DNA from: Conus ventricosus
Taxonomy: Eukaryota > Mollusca > Gastropoda > Neogastropoda > Conidae
DNA: 64,000 nucleotides
Assembly (NCBI GenBank): GCA_018398815.1
Contig: CM031622.1
Span: forward strand, 14,223,017-14,287,016
Direction: 5' to 3'
Below, piece by piece: positions 23,075-41,878 of the stretch. The notes beneath the pieces are model-generated. The model did not search any database. It had not been told where the DNA came from and was given only the letters and a program-made list of their open reading frames with translations. The number at the start of each line of letters is the position of its first letter. The first letter of the stretch is position 1. The translations under genes were made by a program, and so were the position numbers.

Positions 23075-23882
23075 CTTAATGCAGACGTAACTTTCTGCCA
23101 CAACCGTGACACGCTGAGACGCACTATTTTCGGTATTTTTACAAAAAATATACAGGCAGAACCAAACCGAATACAACAATAAATATTATGTTTTTGAAAA
23201 CTTCAAATCATGTTCTTTTGGAAAAAAAATACTACAGTCCTGTGTTCAGTACACACTTCACTCACCACTGGTTTGAAAAGTGTAGGAAAACAGCTATCAG
23301 CAAAAACTTTTTCTCCACGTAGGTATGGATGAAAAATCAATAACATAAAAACAATGTATCTTTCACACACACAGCTGTGTGCATGGTCTAAACCTCAAAC
23401 AGAGAGCTGCTGTCACATATTTGACAAAAAAATGCAAAAATTTCATCATCATTTGGTATGTGCAACTCACCATCGTCACTCATATCCTCTCTGTCCGATT
23501 CGGCAAGTTCGGAAAACAGTTCGGAAAAGTTCGACAAGTTCGGAAAACAGTTCCAGTTCTTCATTTGATCATTCTTCCATTATTCTTTCAATTACTTCTT
23601 GAAATACGATGTTTCTGTTCGCTACGACTCGCTGACGCGTCGGTGCCGACAACATGATGAACATGGGCAGCCAGAGTTATCTCCAGCTATCCCATAATAT
23701 GAGCGAAAAAGTAGAATCAAACGCGAGATATACACCATAGGAGAGCACCACCTAATAGAGGAGATCCTCAGCTTTCTGTAGATACCACGATTGTTTCCCG
23801 TAGACCGCACAGCCGCATGTGAAAATTCGAGTAAATCGTCGATCACCTGGCGGGTGACGTGTCTGTACGAGGCGGCAATGAG
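23075..23882 (-). mobile_element. Candidate piggyBac-like non-autonomous element
   Basis: Bounded by TTAA at 23071-23074 and 23883-23886. Inward from each TTAA the ends read CTTAATGCAGAC and (reverse complement) CTCATTGCCGCC, a partial match. On the minus strand an open segment reads MLSAPTRQRVVANRNIVFQE, then VIERIMEE and, after breaks, ELAESDREDMSDDGELHIPN. The acidic, serine-rich N-terminus followed by nothing catalytic suits a deleted piggyBac-type transposase. The assignment rests on the TTAA ends and composition only. Confidence 0.4.
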
Positions 23883-24079
23883 TTAATCGACCTTAGACAA
23901 AGAAACCTGTCTGTAGGTTGATGTTGCCACAGATGAAAAGCTGAATAGTATTTATCTTGACTGGTGTATGGTTATGTCAGTTCTTCATATGAATAAGCAA
24001 ATTGAATATGAAAATCACTTCTTCTAGAGTCAGACTATCTGTTTCATGTTCATTGTTCTATTGGCATGGTATTATGATA

Positions 24080-24425
24080 ATTGTTATTATTAGGAGCACT
24101 TATATGGTGCCAATCCTTGGCAAGCTCTCTTTCACACAACGGGCTGCCTGTCTGGGTAGAGCGAACTGAAGAGCTGCCTGCTGGAACTACATTCTGTTAT
24201 TTCTCGTGTCATCCAGTCAATATCAGTCGCTCAGTTTTCAACCTTCATTCTTCGGATTTTTCCTGCAGTTTAAGTGCTGTGTGTAAGTTGTCATCCACAT
24301 CAACGTTGAAACTGGCCTTTTTTTCTCTTCCAAAAGTTGATGATGGGATTTTACAAGCGTGCAAGATTTCATGCATGCCTTCACATACAGAACCTTGGTT
24401 TATGGTGTGATTTGAAGGGGGTTTC
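24080..24425 (+). repeat. Dispersed repeat S4, copy 1
   Basis: A block 'cttccaaaagttgatgatgg' followed by 'gattttacaagcgtgcaagat' and 'tgccttcacatacag' recurs at the far right end of the window (63930-64000). The upstream 'ggagcacttatatggtgcc' part looks like the 3' part of a dispersed retroelement. It is probably a SINE or LINE tail. Confidence 0.6.
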
Positions 24426-24599
24426 GGCAAATCAAGTCAGATCCAAAGTGAACTTAATCCTCTTGCATTTGCATTTTCCAGCCCCAAACTGCTCCTAGTA
24501 TTAACATTTTTTGAGAAATCAGTGGAATGCGGTCAGTTCATGACCCTAGTCTTTTGAATGAATCATTTCCCACTCCCCATACTACTGTTAAGATTTCAT

Positions 24600-24885
24600 T
24601 GGACACCTCTCAGGGGTGCCTATATATTTTGGCCAGCCTTGACATAAAACAAGGCTGCAGTGTGTAAGGGAAAGTAATGCGGCCAGTTACGGCTGTAATG
24701 AACACCAGGGGAGGCAAACAGAGTGGACGGATAAGGGGCAAAACAAATGCAAGATGGTTAAGAGAAAAATTCCCCTGTACCAAAATGGTCCAGCTGTGGT
24801 TTGAACCCAAACCCCCAGATCACTGGGAATTTAAGTCCAGTGCTCTGCCAGCTGAACTATTCCGGCTTCCAGTATCAGTTGATTC
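24600..24885 (-). repeat. tRNA-derived SINE (S3), minus strand
   Basis: Read on the minus strand from about 24873, it begins like a tRNA: an A-box tagttcagctggcagagcac and a B-box gggttcaaacc about 40 bases later. A tRNA-unrelated body follows. The anticodon region is disrupted by extra bases, so it is not a functional tRNA gene. A lysine-like ancestor is possible. Confidence 0.7.
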
Positions 24886-25482
24886 ATTCTTGAGGACTGC
24901 AGCTGTAGTGGTATTCCGTAAGGTGATACCTAGCTAAGGAAGTGATGTTTTCATCTGTTTGATAATTTGTGTTTTTCAGCTGAATTAGGTAAAAACCAGT
25001 GAACCTATTCTTTAAAAACAATTCTAAGTGAATCTGCTGTTCAGCATGGACAAACAAATTACAGAACAAATCATGATGCATTTCAACCCCACCATTCGAC
25101 CCCCTAGGTCCTCTTCAGGTGAGGTAAACAACATTCAGGACAGTGATAGCGAAGAACAAGCGATGATGGGCGGTGAATGAAAACGAGCTGAATGGAAAAT
25201 AAAATAAACAAAAAATCAAGAAAAATATCAACAGAGGCATCATGTACAATGAACCTTTGTCATGCAAATTAAGTCAAAACATGGAGAGTGACCCAGGGAT
25301 GAACCAGTTCCATTTTTGTGTGGATCCGCGGTGTGGATCTGGATCGGACGGTGGATCCAGGATTGTCATGAGGATTACTGCAACTTTAATCAAGAACTAA
25401 ACTTGCTCCAATTTTAATGGAACTTTACTGAAAGATGGATCTTGGCCCAGGGATGATCCTATTCAGTTGTGCCGCAGAACTG

Positions 25483-26547
25483 CAGACCTGTTTACTCTTA
25501 CGATTTTGCCGTAATTTTTACGGGAAAAAATCGAAATTACGGGAATTACGGCCAAAAAAAAATTATCACGGGGAAAAAAAAAAAAAAAATCTTAAACGCA
25601 AAGTTTCTTTTGCTACGATTCCGGTCAAAAGGCAAACAGCATTGAAGCGTTTCCCAGCGTGCCTTGCGTCTTATCCTTTGCAAAGATGGCGACGAAGCGA
25701 ACACGCGCGCCCACGGCTGGTTCATCCAAATGTTCAAAAGTTGCAAAAGTTCGGCAACAGTTCCGTGAATCATACCTGAAGACGCCTGGAATACAGAGAT
25801 CGTCACTTGGCGAAGAGTATGCCTTCTGTGGTTACTGTTCATCGGATTTTTCTATCGCGCATTCAGGCCAGTATGACATAGAGTTACACTGCAAAACGAA
25901 AAAACACCTGAAGTAGATCTACGTTGAACGAAGAAAGATGCCGAGTCTTCACAGAAACTGACATCGTTTTTCACGACTGAAAAGAAGAATACCAAAAAGG
26001 AGTTCGATGATTTGTCTGTCATAAGGGCAGAAGCAATGGTAACGGAAACCTTGGTGAAAATGAACGTGCCATTGTCTGTGTCTGATGTTATCATTGTGGT
26101 GTTTCCAAGTTCAAGAAGCATGAACTTGACTTCAGAGTGCCTGCTAGCTGAACAACATATAGTGACTTGCAACATTAGTATACTTATAAACAGTATTCAA
26201 GAGTGGCTTCTTCATCATAAAGTGATTTGTGTGTATGAAATACAAGGATACTCCCACTCCCAGTTGTGGTGTTTACAAGTTCAAGCATGAAACAGACTTG
26301 AGAGTGCCTGGTAGCTGAACAATTTGAAGGTAACTGGTAAGTAAAGTGTTATTAAAAATTAAATACTATAATTGTATAATTAACCAAAGTCTTGTTATTA
26401 TGGTATAAATGCTTTACATTTGATATACATGTGTAAGTGCAAAAGTCGCTAAATATTGCGATTATGAAAATTACAGGTTTTTTTTCTGAAATTACAGGTT
26501 TTTTTATGAGACATTACAGGTACACGAAATTGGGGTAAACAGGTCTG
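25483..26547 (+). mobile_element. Zinc-finger DNA transposon I (6-bp TSD)
   Basis: 1065 bp. The left end is CAGACCTGTTTAC and the right end is its perfect inverted repeat, GTAAACAGGTCTG. It is flanked by the 6-bp duplication GAACTG (25477-25482 and 26548-26553). Next to the left end is a cluster of ACGG/CCGT inverted motifs (25512-25554). It carries one zinc-finger coding region and about 55 further residues in a shifted frame, but no recognisable DDE transposase core. The CA...TG ends and finger type suggest a hAT-like, internally deleted element. The 6-bp duplication is shorter than the usual 8 bp of hAT. Confidence 0.88.
25686..25916 (+). CDS. Zinc-finger ORF of transposon I (frame broken after finger)
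   Basis: It starts at ATG in the context aagATGG and codes 76 residues: a basic N-terminus (MATKRTRAP...), QFRESYLKTPGIQ, then the finger YAFCGYCSSDFSIAHSG with QYDIELHCKTKKHLK. The finger spacing is C-x2-C-x16-H-x5-H, as in BED-like/TTF-like fingers at the start of hAT-type transposases. A stop follows the finger. In another frame, from about 25931, the sequence goes on KKDAESSQKLTSFFTTEKK and later RAEAMVTETLVKMNVPLSV, which resembles the linker that follows the finger in such proteins. So the gene is broken by a frameshift. Confidence 0.75.
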   Translation: MATKRTRAPTAGSSKCSKVAKVRQQFRESYLKTPGIQRSSLGEEYAFCGYCSSDFSIAHSGQYDIELHCKTKKHLK

Positions 26548-27488
26548 GAACTGGATCTCATGGTGGTTTTAAAGTATTTTCATACAGTTGATAATTACAA
26601 ATTTTCCACTCATGATGAACGCTTTGAAGTTACTGTTAGGATTGATATCTGCAAAGTAACACATTTTCACGGAATATGAAAACTTTCTTGTGATGCTAAT
26701 GTTGACATTTTTTGTTTCTCATTTTTGCTTTAAAAAAAAAAATAGACAGCTGAAAACGCTTCTGCAAGACATATCACCTTCAGTCCTTACCAACTACGAT
26801 CTTCCCCATTCACTCAAGGACTGACTCGAAGGGCAGTTCCATTCTGAAATTCATTTGATTTCGTGGATGTCCGAGTTCTTCTCAGTTGTCTTCTTATTTT
26901 CATGGTGGTAACTTGACAGTTTACGTAAAACATCAGCCCTGATGTGGCCTTTGCGGTCGGCTGGGCTATAAGCAACATTATCTTATCTCCTACGTAAAAC
27001 ATATATCATACATCATCAACAATTTTATGTTATTTTGTCTGGGAAAAGAAGAAGAGGGTATATTATTGTTTATTAGGTGTGCGCATGTCAATGATAATGA
27101 GTCACAAAAGTAAAAAAAAAAACTGCTGGAACAAGCACAAGGACTTAATTTTTTTTTTTTTTTTTTAGATACAGAAAACTATGTAAATTTGTTATTTAGG
27201 GTGTATGATTCAATGTTTTTTTGTGAATACAGAAAACTACGTAACTTTGGTATTTTAGGGGTATGATTCAGTGTTGTTTTTTTAATACAACTACGTAAAT
27301 TTGTTAATTTGGGGGTAGGATTCAGTGTTTTTTTAACACAGAACAAAAGGATTCAGAGGGTTTTTTCCTTTTTTTTTGCTCGTTTTTCTGTGTATGTTTT
27401 ATTTTTGTGTCAGTGATTGAACCTTAGAATAATTGTGGCATGTAGGGAATGGTAAGAGCATGGAACAGTATGTGTTGTTTGTTGACAG

Positions 27489-27551
27489 ATTGTGATGGAG
27501 TATTGTGGGGCAGGGTCAGTGTCGGACATCATGAGGTTACGCAACAAAACG
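27489..27551 (+). CDS. STK3/STK4: MST kinase exon 4 (hinge)
   Basis: 63 bp, phase 0 in and out: IVMEYCGAGSVSDIMRLRNK then T. It covers the hinge (MEYCGAGS) and helix D. Identical to vertebrate MST apart from conservative changes. The acceptor is ttgacag|a and the donor is acg|gtgagt. Confidence 0.97.
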
Positions 27552-35676
<8,125 letters not shown>

Positions 35677-35738
35677 GGATCACTGCCCTGGAGATGGCTG
35701 AGGGCAAGCCGCCCTATGGAGATATCCATCCCATGCGG
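35677..35738 (+). CDS. STK3/STK4: MST kinase exon 7
   Basis: 62 bp, phase 1 in and phase 0 out: (G)ITALEMAEGKPPYGDIHPMR. It covers helix F and matches Drosophila hippo (ITALEMAEGKPPYGEIHPMR) in 19 of 20 residues. The acceptor is ctgtgcag|g and the donor is cgg|gtaagg. Confidence 0.97.
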
Positions 35739-36584
35739 GTAAGGCAGTGGACTAGATGCTGCTGATAGACGTGCGTGCATGCACATGCTCGCACTCACAT
35801 GCTGCCATGAACATTCATGCATTTTGATGTAAACACATTCAGTAATTCTTACATGATGAATGTCCACAACTACATTAAACAAACAAGAAAATTATCTGAC
35901 AACAGGTTAAAAATGGTACCTCTTACATTGATTTTTGTCATGGCTTGACTTTGTAAGAAGAAGTTTGTTTTACTGGGAGAATAGGAAACCATTAAAATGA
36001 CTTGTCATCAGAAGTCGGGGAGAATGGGACCCCATTAAAATTACTTGTCATCAGAAGTCAGGGGAATGGGAACCCATTTGAGTGGTTGTCATTAACATTT
36101 TGTTTAGAAGAATGAAAACCCATGATTGTGACTTATTAAAAGCTTGGGAGACCTTTCGAAAGGCTTGTCATCGTAAATTTGACTGGAAGTATGGGAATTT
36201 ATCTGAGTTGATTAACATCATAGGAAATCTTTTGTTTTTTTGGGGTAGAATAGGAATACTTTTGAAATTGAATAGCTTGTCATAAGTTTGGTTTTACAGG
36301 GAGAATGGGAACTCGGTTTGAATGGCTAGTACTAAGTAAGTTTTAATTGGAGAGTGGGAACATGTGAATGGCTTGTTACCGTAAGTTTGTTTTACTCATG
36401 GAATGGGGGTATATTTGAAGGGCTGCTCACTGTAAGAAATGTTTCATTTATAGAATATATATTCTCTTTGAATAGTCCCTTGTTGCAAAAAGTCTATTCT
36501 TACAGGGAGAATGTGAGTACATATCGTTAACTTGTCACCTAATTGCTTATGGGGGAAAAAAATCTGTTACTATTTCCATTGAAG
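35739..36584 (+). other. MST intron 7
   Basis: From about 35940 to 36520 it consists of degenerate tandem copies of a 55-60-bp unit ('agaatggga.cc.att..aatg.cttgtcat..gaagt'). No gene is seen. Confidence 0.6.
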
Positions 36585-36722
36585 GCCATCTTCATGATCC
36601 CGACCAAGCCCCCACCATCCTTCAGACAGCCAGACAAATGGTCGGCGGAGTTTATCGACTTTGTGTCCAAGTGTCTGGTGAAGAACCCTGAAAACAGAGC
36701 GACTGCTGTGGAATTGTTAAAG
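36585..36722 (+). CDS. STK3/STK4: MST kinase exon 8 (C-lobe)
   Basis: 138 bp, phase 0 in and out: AIFMIPTKPPPSFRQPDKWS, then AEFIDFVSKCLVKNPENRAT and AVELLK. It ends the kinase C-lobe (helices G and H; ENRAT holds the conserved arginine). The acceptor is attgaag|g and the donor is aaag|gtgagg. The last part of this exon, with its donor, is copied just downstream. Confidence 0.97.
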
Positions 36723-36746
36723 GTGAGGCCTGGTCAGTACTTTACA

Positions 36747-36829
36747 TTGTGTCCAAGTGTCTGGTGAAGAACCCTGAAAACAGAGCACTGCTGTGGAATT
36801 GTTCGAGGTGAGGCCTGGTCAGTACTCTC
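36747..36829 (+). pseudogene. Tandem copy of the exon 8 end plus donor
   Basis: About 80 bp repeats 36661-36740: the end of exon 8 from 'ttgtgtccaagtgtctggtg' through the donor and 'gaggcctggtcagtac'. The copy lacks one G in 'gagcgactg' (now gagcactg) and has ttaaag changed to ttcgag. The frameshift makes it useless as an exon, but the donor aggtgagg is intact. Confidence 0.9.
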
Positions 36830-36841
36830 AGCAAGAGAAGG

Positions 36842-37791
36842 CAGGGTTCATACGCTGCTTGAAACCCCTTGAAACTCCTTGAATTCTGACAGTGAATTTC
36901 AAGACCTTGAAAACCTTTGAAAATCAATAAAATGTGGTTCTGTTGACCAAACCTCCTTGAAAACCTTTGAAAATCAAGCCATCAGCTCCAAAAAATTTTA
37001 ATGTGGCAAAAAGAAATGGCAGTTTGATTTTTTCTGCGTTGAGGCAAATAAAAAATTCTTTAAAAACAAATTTTTACATTGTCGCGATCCTGGATTGCCG
37101 TCTGCTATTACCAAGGGAGGTAATTTTTAACTTCATCAATTTTGATCAAATTATCTCCCTTGGTATTAACGCTCGCGACGACGTTTGTAAACTTTTTTTT
37201 CTTAACTAGGTTGTTTTTTGTACTTTTTTTCCTCCAACCAGTCTCTTACACACCATGCATAGTCTGTATGTTCTCTTCCAAGTGGACATATTTTTGCTGA
37301 TTTTAGTGTTTTGGCATTTAATACAAAGAGTCTGAGTTTGTTATGTGTACTGGCACACTCACTCTGATAAAAACTGAAAAAAGGAAATGGCAGTTTGATT
37401 TTTCTGTGTTCAGGTTAATGAAAAAATTATTTAAAAACAAATTGCTGCCGCTTATTGCATTAGTGAGCCATGGTAAGTATGTTAGATTAAACGTTATTTT
37501 AGAATAAAAATTTCCTTTAAAAACAAAGTTTTTTGTTGTTTTTTTTGTAAAAAAAAATAGTTTTTAAATAATTTTTTTTACATCAACCTTAACACAGAAA
37601 AATCAAACTGCCATTTCTGTTTTCAATTTTTACGCAAGTATTGTAGCCTTGAAATAGAAAAGGCACTCCTTGAAAACTCCTTGAATTTTGTTATTGGAGT
37701 CTGTAGGAACCCTGCTTGAAGTAAGTCCTTGAATTAAAAATGTGCTTGAAAAGTCCTTGAATTTTTTGACAAGAAATCTGTATGAACCCTG
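36842..37791. mobile_element. Small hAT-like DNA transposon IV (5-bp TSD)
   Basis: 950 bp with 12-bp perfect terminal inverted repeats CAGGGTTCATAC / GTATGAACCCTG and the 5-bp duplication GAAGG (36837-36841 and 37792-37796). Subterminal 'cttgaaa.ccttgaa' motifs occur at both ends in opposite orientation. Internal inverted copies of 'ggcagtttgatttttctg.gtt' make it a fold-back structure. A nested palindrome ('attaccaagggaggtaattt' / 'aaattatctcccttggtatt') sits at 37106-37172. No transposase is seen. Confidence 0.85.
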
Positions 37792-37940
37792 GAAGGAAAG
37801 GAGGGCTACAGTTTTTGTTGTTGTTGGGGTTTTTGTTTAAAAAGGATGGCTTGGAAATGAAGAGAATGATCATTCTGATGAAAAAATTATCAAAAATGAT
37901 TGTAAATTCTTGCAAGCTAGGAGTAAAACTGTTTGTATAA

Positions 37941-38821
37941 GAATATGCAGATGAACATTTTCCTACCTACTGATGCCACAAGTCAGGAAGTGTCTTCTTT
38001 TATGATGAGTAGACTGTGTGAACATGAACGCTCTCAGAGAATATGCAGATGAACATTTTCCTACCTACTGATGCCACAAGTCAGGAAGTGTCTTCTTTTA
38101 TGATGAGTAGACTGTGTGAACATGAACGCTCTCAGAGAATATGCAGATGAACATTTTCCTACCTACTGATGCCACAAGTCAGGAAGTGTCTTCTTTTATG
38201 ATGAGTAGACTGTGTGAACATGAACGCTCTCAGAGAATATGCAGATGAACATTTTCCTACCTACTGATGCCACAAGTCAGGAAGTGTCTTCTTTTATGAT
38301 GAGTGGACTGTGTGAACATGAACGCTCTCAGAGAATATGCAGATGAACATTTTCCTACCTACTGATGCCACAAGTCAGGAAGTGTCTTCTTTTATGATGA
38401 GTAGACTGTGTGAACATGAACGCTCTCAGAGAATATGCAGATGAACATTTTCCTACCTACTGATGCCACAAGTCAGGAAGTGTCTTCTTTTATGATGAGT
38501 AGACTGTGTGAACATGAACGCTCTCAGAGAATATGCAGATGAACATTTTCCTACCTACTGATGCCACAAGTCAGGAAGTGTCTTCTTTTATGATGAGTAG
38601 ACTGTGTGAACATGAACGCTCTCAGAGAATATGCAGATGAACATTTTCCTACCTACTGATGCCACAAGTCAGGAAGTGTCTTCTTTTATGATGAGTAGAC
38701 TGTCTGAACATGAACGCTCTCAGAGAATATGCAGATGAACATTTTCCTACCTACTGATGCCACAAGTCAGGAAGTGTCTTCTTTTATGATGAGTAGACTG
38801 TCTGAACATGAACGCTCTCAG
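37941..38821. repeat. 98-bp minisatellite (9 nearly identical units)
   Basis: The unit begins gaatatgcagatgaacattt and ends gaacatgaacgctctcaga. The period is 98 bp (37941, 38039 and so on). Units differ by only one or two bases, so the array is young or actively homogenised. It lies in MST intron 8. Confidence 0.95.
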
Positions 38822-39268
38822 TTCAAAGCGCAGTTTTGTTTCAGTTTGTTGCTGATCTTTTGCTTCATCATTTGTGGTTTTGCAAAGATTCCGATGATGG
38901 AATGGATCATTGCTTAGAGATGGAGCGGCAGACATGACAGGTTTTCCTTGCAACAGTTTTGTCCTTATTTTTCTAGCCAAATGGTAAAAGTGTCTGTTGC
39001 CTTTTCTTTTGGGTTTACATGTCTGAAAATGACCAGAAGATGTGGGAAGTTCGTGTGCTTTTATTTCATAACCATGGCTGGTGATGTCATTATTTGTTGT
39101 TTGATTTTGGAACCCTGCCTAGATTTTGAGGTTGAACTTTTGTAGGGTCTTGTCATGTTCTGCTTTTGATTTTTTTTGGATATCTTTATATGAAAGCAGA
39201 AATGGTGGAAGAGTAGCAGATGTAACATGATGTAAGAAGCATGGTCTTGTTCTGTTGGTTGTTTGCAG

Positions 39269-39379
39269 CACGATTTCATCAAGAAAGCAGAGTCCTGTGA
39301 AATCTTACAAGAAATGATCAGAGAAGCTAAAGAGATCCAAGAGATGCAGAACCAAGTCATGTTCAATGGAGATGAGGTG
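39269..39379 (+). CDS. STK3/STK4: MST kinase exon 9 (start of linker)
   Basis: 111 bp, phase 0 in and out: HDFIKKAESCEILQEMIREA, then KEIQEMQNQVMFNGDEV. It corresponds to the segment after the kinase domain in MST1/2 (HPFIKNAKPVSILRDLITEA). The acceptor is tttgcag|c and the donor is gtg|gtaaga. Confidence 0.95.
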
Positions 39380-39983
39380 GTAAGATTTTTGAAAACTTTT
39401 ACTTATTCATTTAAAAAAAATTTAATTAGATACTGTTCAGTTTTATGAAGAACGATTTTGTAGATTCACATGCGACTCTGCCTCTGTTTTGTAAACTGAT
39501 TCTTATTATCTCTTAAGATTGCATTAAAAGGAAAATGGTCAGGTTTTAAACACTTTATCTAAATATACTATCTCAGATTGCTTGCACAAGCAAATCAGTA
39601 ATTTAGTGTGCGACTTTGGAAACAAACATCATACAGGGGTTTAGCAGTATAGGTTGTCCTCACAAAGCGGAAGTGTTGGGCAGGCTAGCTGTTTGCTGAA
39701 GCCTCAAGACTTGACAGGTTATAGTTTGAATGACTGGCATGTGTCACCTTGTGCTTATTGCTGTTGCATTATCATGGAAACAGTAGGGCCACATAGATGA
39801 TGAGGTGAGTCTAACACTGGTGACATGAGTCACAGAGAATGAGGAATTAATAGTCGTAAGTCATCTTCTTTGTTTGTTTTTATTCTGTTTCATGCCAGAA
39901 ACTCGAAAGGTCCACTGTGGATGAAATTTTTACGTATGCCCCTGGTTTTAAACTCATTTGAAGGTTCCCACATTCTGTCGTAA

Positions 39984-40027
<44 letters not shown>

Positions 40028-40307
40028 GACATTCAGGCACATCACCAGTGTGCACATAGGTTTTGTGTGTGATCCATCTCATCAGTGGCTTGAACAGAAG
40101 AAGATGTTAGGAAATGCGGCATAAAATTATTTGTAATATAAGCATTGCACAACCAGACACATTAACGGGACCTGTGTTTAAAACCCCATCCAGAGGACTC
40201 TCGGAGGGGTGGAGTTCCCTCAGAGATTGACGGTGAAGACACGTACACACATAGGCATATGCATGCATTAAAAGAGTTCTGAATGAAATTCTGTTGTCAT
40301 ATTTCAG
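39380..40307 (+). other. MST intron 9 with a G43 run
   Basis: A run of about 43 guanines lies at 39984-40026 on the coding strand, so the pre-mRNA would contain it as G, with strong G-quadruplex potential. No gene is seen. Confidence 0.7.
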
Positions 40308-40386
40308 GGAGAAGACGACGATAAAGATGGAACAATGGTGAAAAAGACTGATGAACCTGATGGTACTATGAAAGCACAGAGTGAAG
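40308..40386 (+). CDS. STK3/STK4: MST kinase exon 10 (TM motifs, caspase-like site)
   Basis: 79 bp, phase 0 in and phase 1 out: GEDDDKDGTMVKKTDEPDGT then MKAQSE(G). Two TM motifs (DGTMV, DGTMK) match the autophosphorylated docking sites for MOB1 in MST1/2. DEPD followed by G fits the DxxD caspase-3 pattern, at the place where MST1 has DEMD-S. The acceptor is atttcag|g and the donor is gaag|gtaaga. Confidence 0.93.
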
Positions 40387-41261
40387 GTAAGAAAAAATGT
40401 AACATTATTGATCATTCCAGTTGATTGCTTCACAACAGTAAGTCATAGAGAGCCATGATGCATGCATGAGCATTGAAGGATATCGACAGACCTCTGCCAT
40501 CAGTCATGCATAACAGGTATTGTAGCCAGTCCAACCCTTGATATTTTCCAGTCACTGGTTGCTAATGCTTGAACTTGCTCAGAGCTATCAGTTATCTCCC
40601 TATCCTCACCACGTGCTGCCCATGCTTAAGATCAGTAGCAGAGAACTGTAATTTCACCAAAAAAAAAGTTGTTTGATTTTAGATGATGAGAATTTTCAAC
40701 TTTAGAAACATTCAGGTTGTTTGTGAAGAAGATGTACAGAAAATCACACATGAAATCGATAGCAATACGAGCATTGCACCACTGGTGGTGGCACAAATGA
40801 ATTAGAATGTGCACCACAAAAGTTTAGATTGATTTGTTGCCTTCAGTCTGTGAAAAATCAAAAGTGCTATTTAGCCTATTTATCATGTACCTATGAATGA
40901 GTATCTCGCTTGCTAACACAGAAACATTGGAACAGACGGGTGCCTGCTCAGACCATTCAGACGAGGATAGTTCGCCAGTTTGAATCAGAAGCTCTCGACT
41001 TGGATAAAGATAACATGAACTGAACTGAATCACTGTCTGCTTGTAAGGGTCACAGTAAATGTAAAGAAATAGTCATCCTTTTTTTTTTTCATAAACAAAA
41101 TATTAGTTGCATGTTCAAACATTCTCATCTTAAAGTTTTTTTTCCCGTTGAGATGGATGAAAATAGCTTCACAAAGAACACACAGCCTGCTGGGCTAAGG
41201 ACAGCTTTGTCATTTGCTTGTTGAGTACGGACGTCTGTGGTGGTTGGTTGTGATTGATAGT

Positions 41262-41878
41262 TGGAAGGACAGTGATAGAATTGTTAGGTCATAGCACTGA
41301 GGTGTCATCACAGTGGTAGTAATGTTAGGTCATAGCACTGAGGTGTCATCACAGTGGTAGTGTTGTTAGGTCATAGCACTGAGGTGTCATCACAGTGGTA
41401 GTAATGTTAGGTCATAGCACTGAGGTGTCATCACAGTGGTAGTAAGGTTAGGTCATAGCACTGAGGTGTCATCACAGTGGTAGTAATGTTAGGTCATAGC
41501 ACTGAGGTGTCATCACAGTGGTAGTAATGTTAGGTCATAGCACTGAGGTGTCATCACAGTGGTAGTAATGTTAGGTCATAGCACTGAGGTGTCATTACAG
41601 TGGTAGTAATGTTAGGTCATAGCACTGAGGTGTCATCACAGTGGTAGTAATGTTAGGTCATAGCACTGAGGTGTCATCACAGTGGTAGTAATGTTAGGTC
41701 ATAGCACTGAGGTGTCATTACAGTGGTAGTAATGTTAGGTCATAGCACTGAGGTGTCATTACAGTGGTAGTAATGTTAGGTCATAGCACTGAGGTGTCAT
41801 TACAGTGGTAGTAATGTTAGGTCATAGCACTGAGGTGTCATTACAGTGGTAGTAATGTTAGGTCATAGCACTGAGGTG
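41262..41878. repeat. 41-bp minisatellite, left block (about 15 units)
   Basis: The unit is gttaggtcatagcactgagg followed by tgtcatcacagtggtagtaat, 41 bp. It stops inside a unit at ...actgaggtg, where transposon II begins. Confidence 0.95.

Larger units (their letters stand above)
22907..27488 (+). other. MST intron 3
   Basis: It holds a candidate piggyBac-like remnant (23075-23882), SINE-related segments (24080-24900), a zinc-finger DNA transposon (25483-26547), an S5 tail (26929-26990) and a triplicated AT-rich segment around 27160-27330 ('acagaaaactacgtaa.tttg..attt.ggg.atgattcagtgtt'). Confidence 0.7.
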
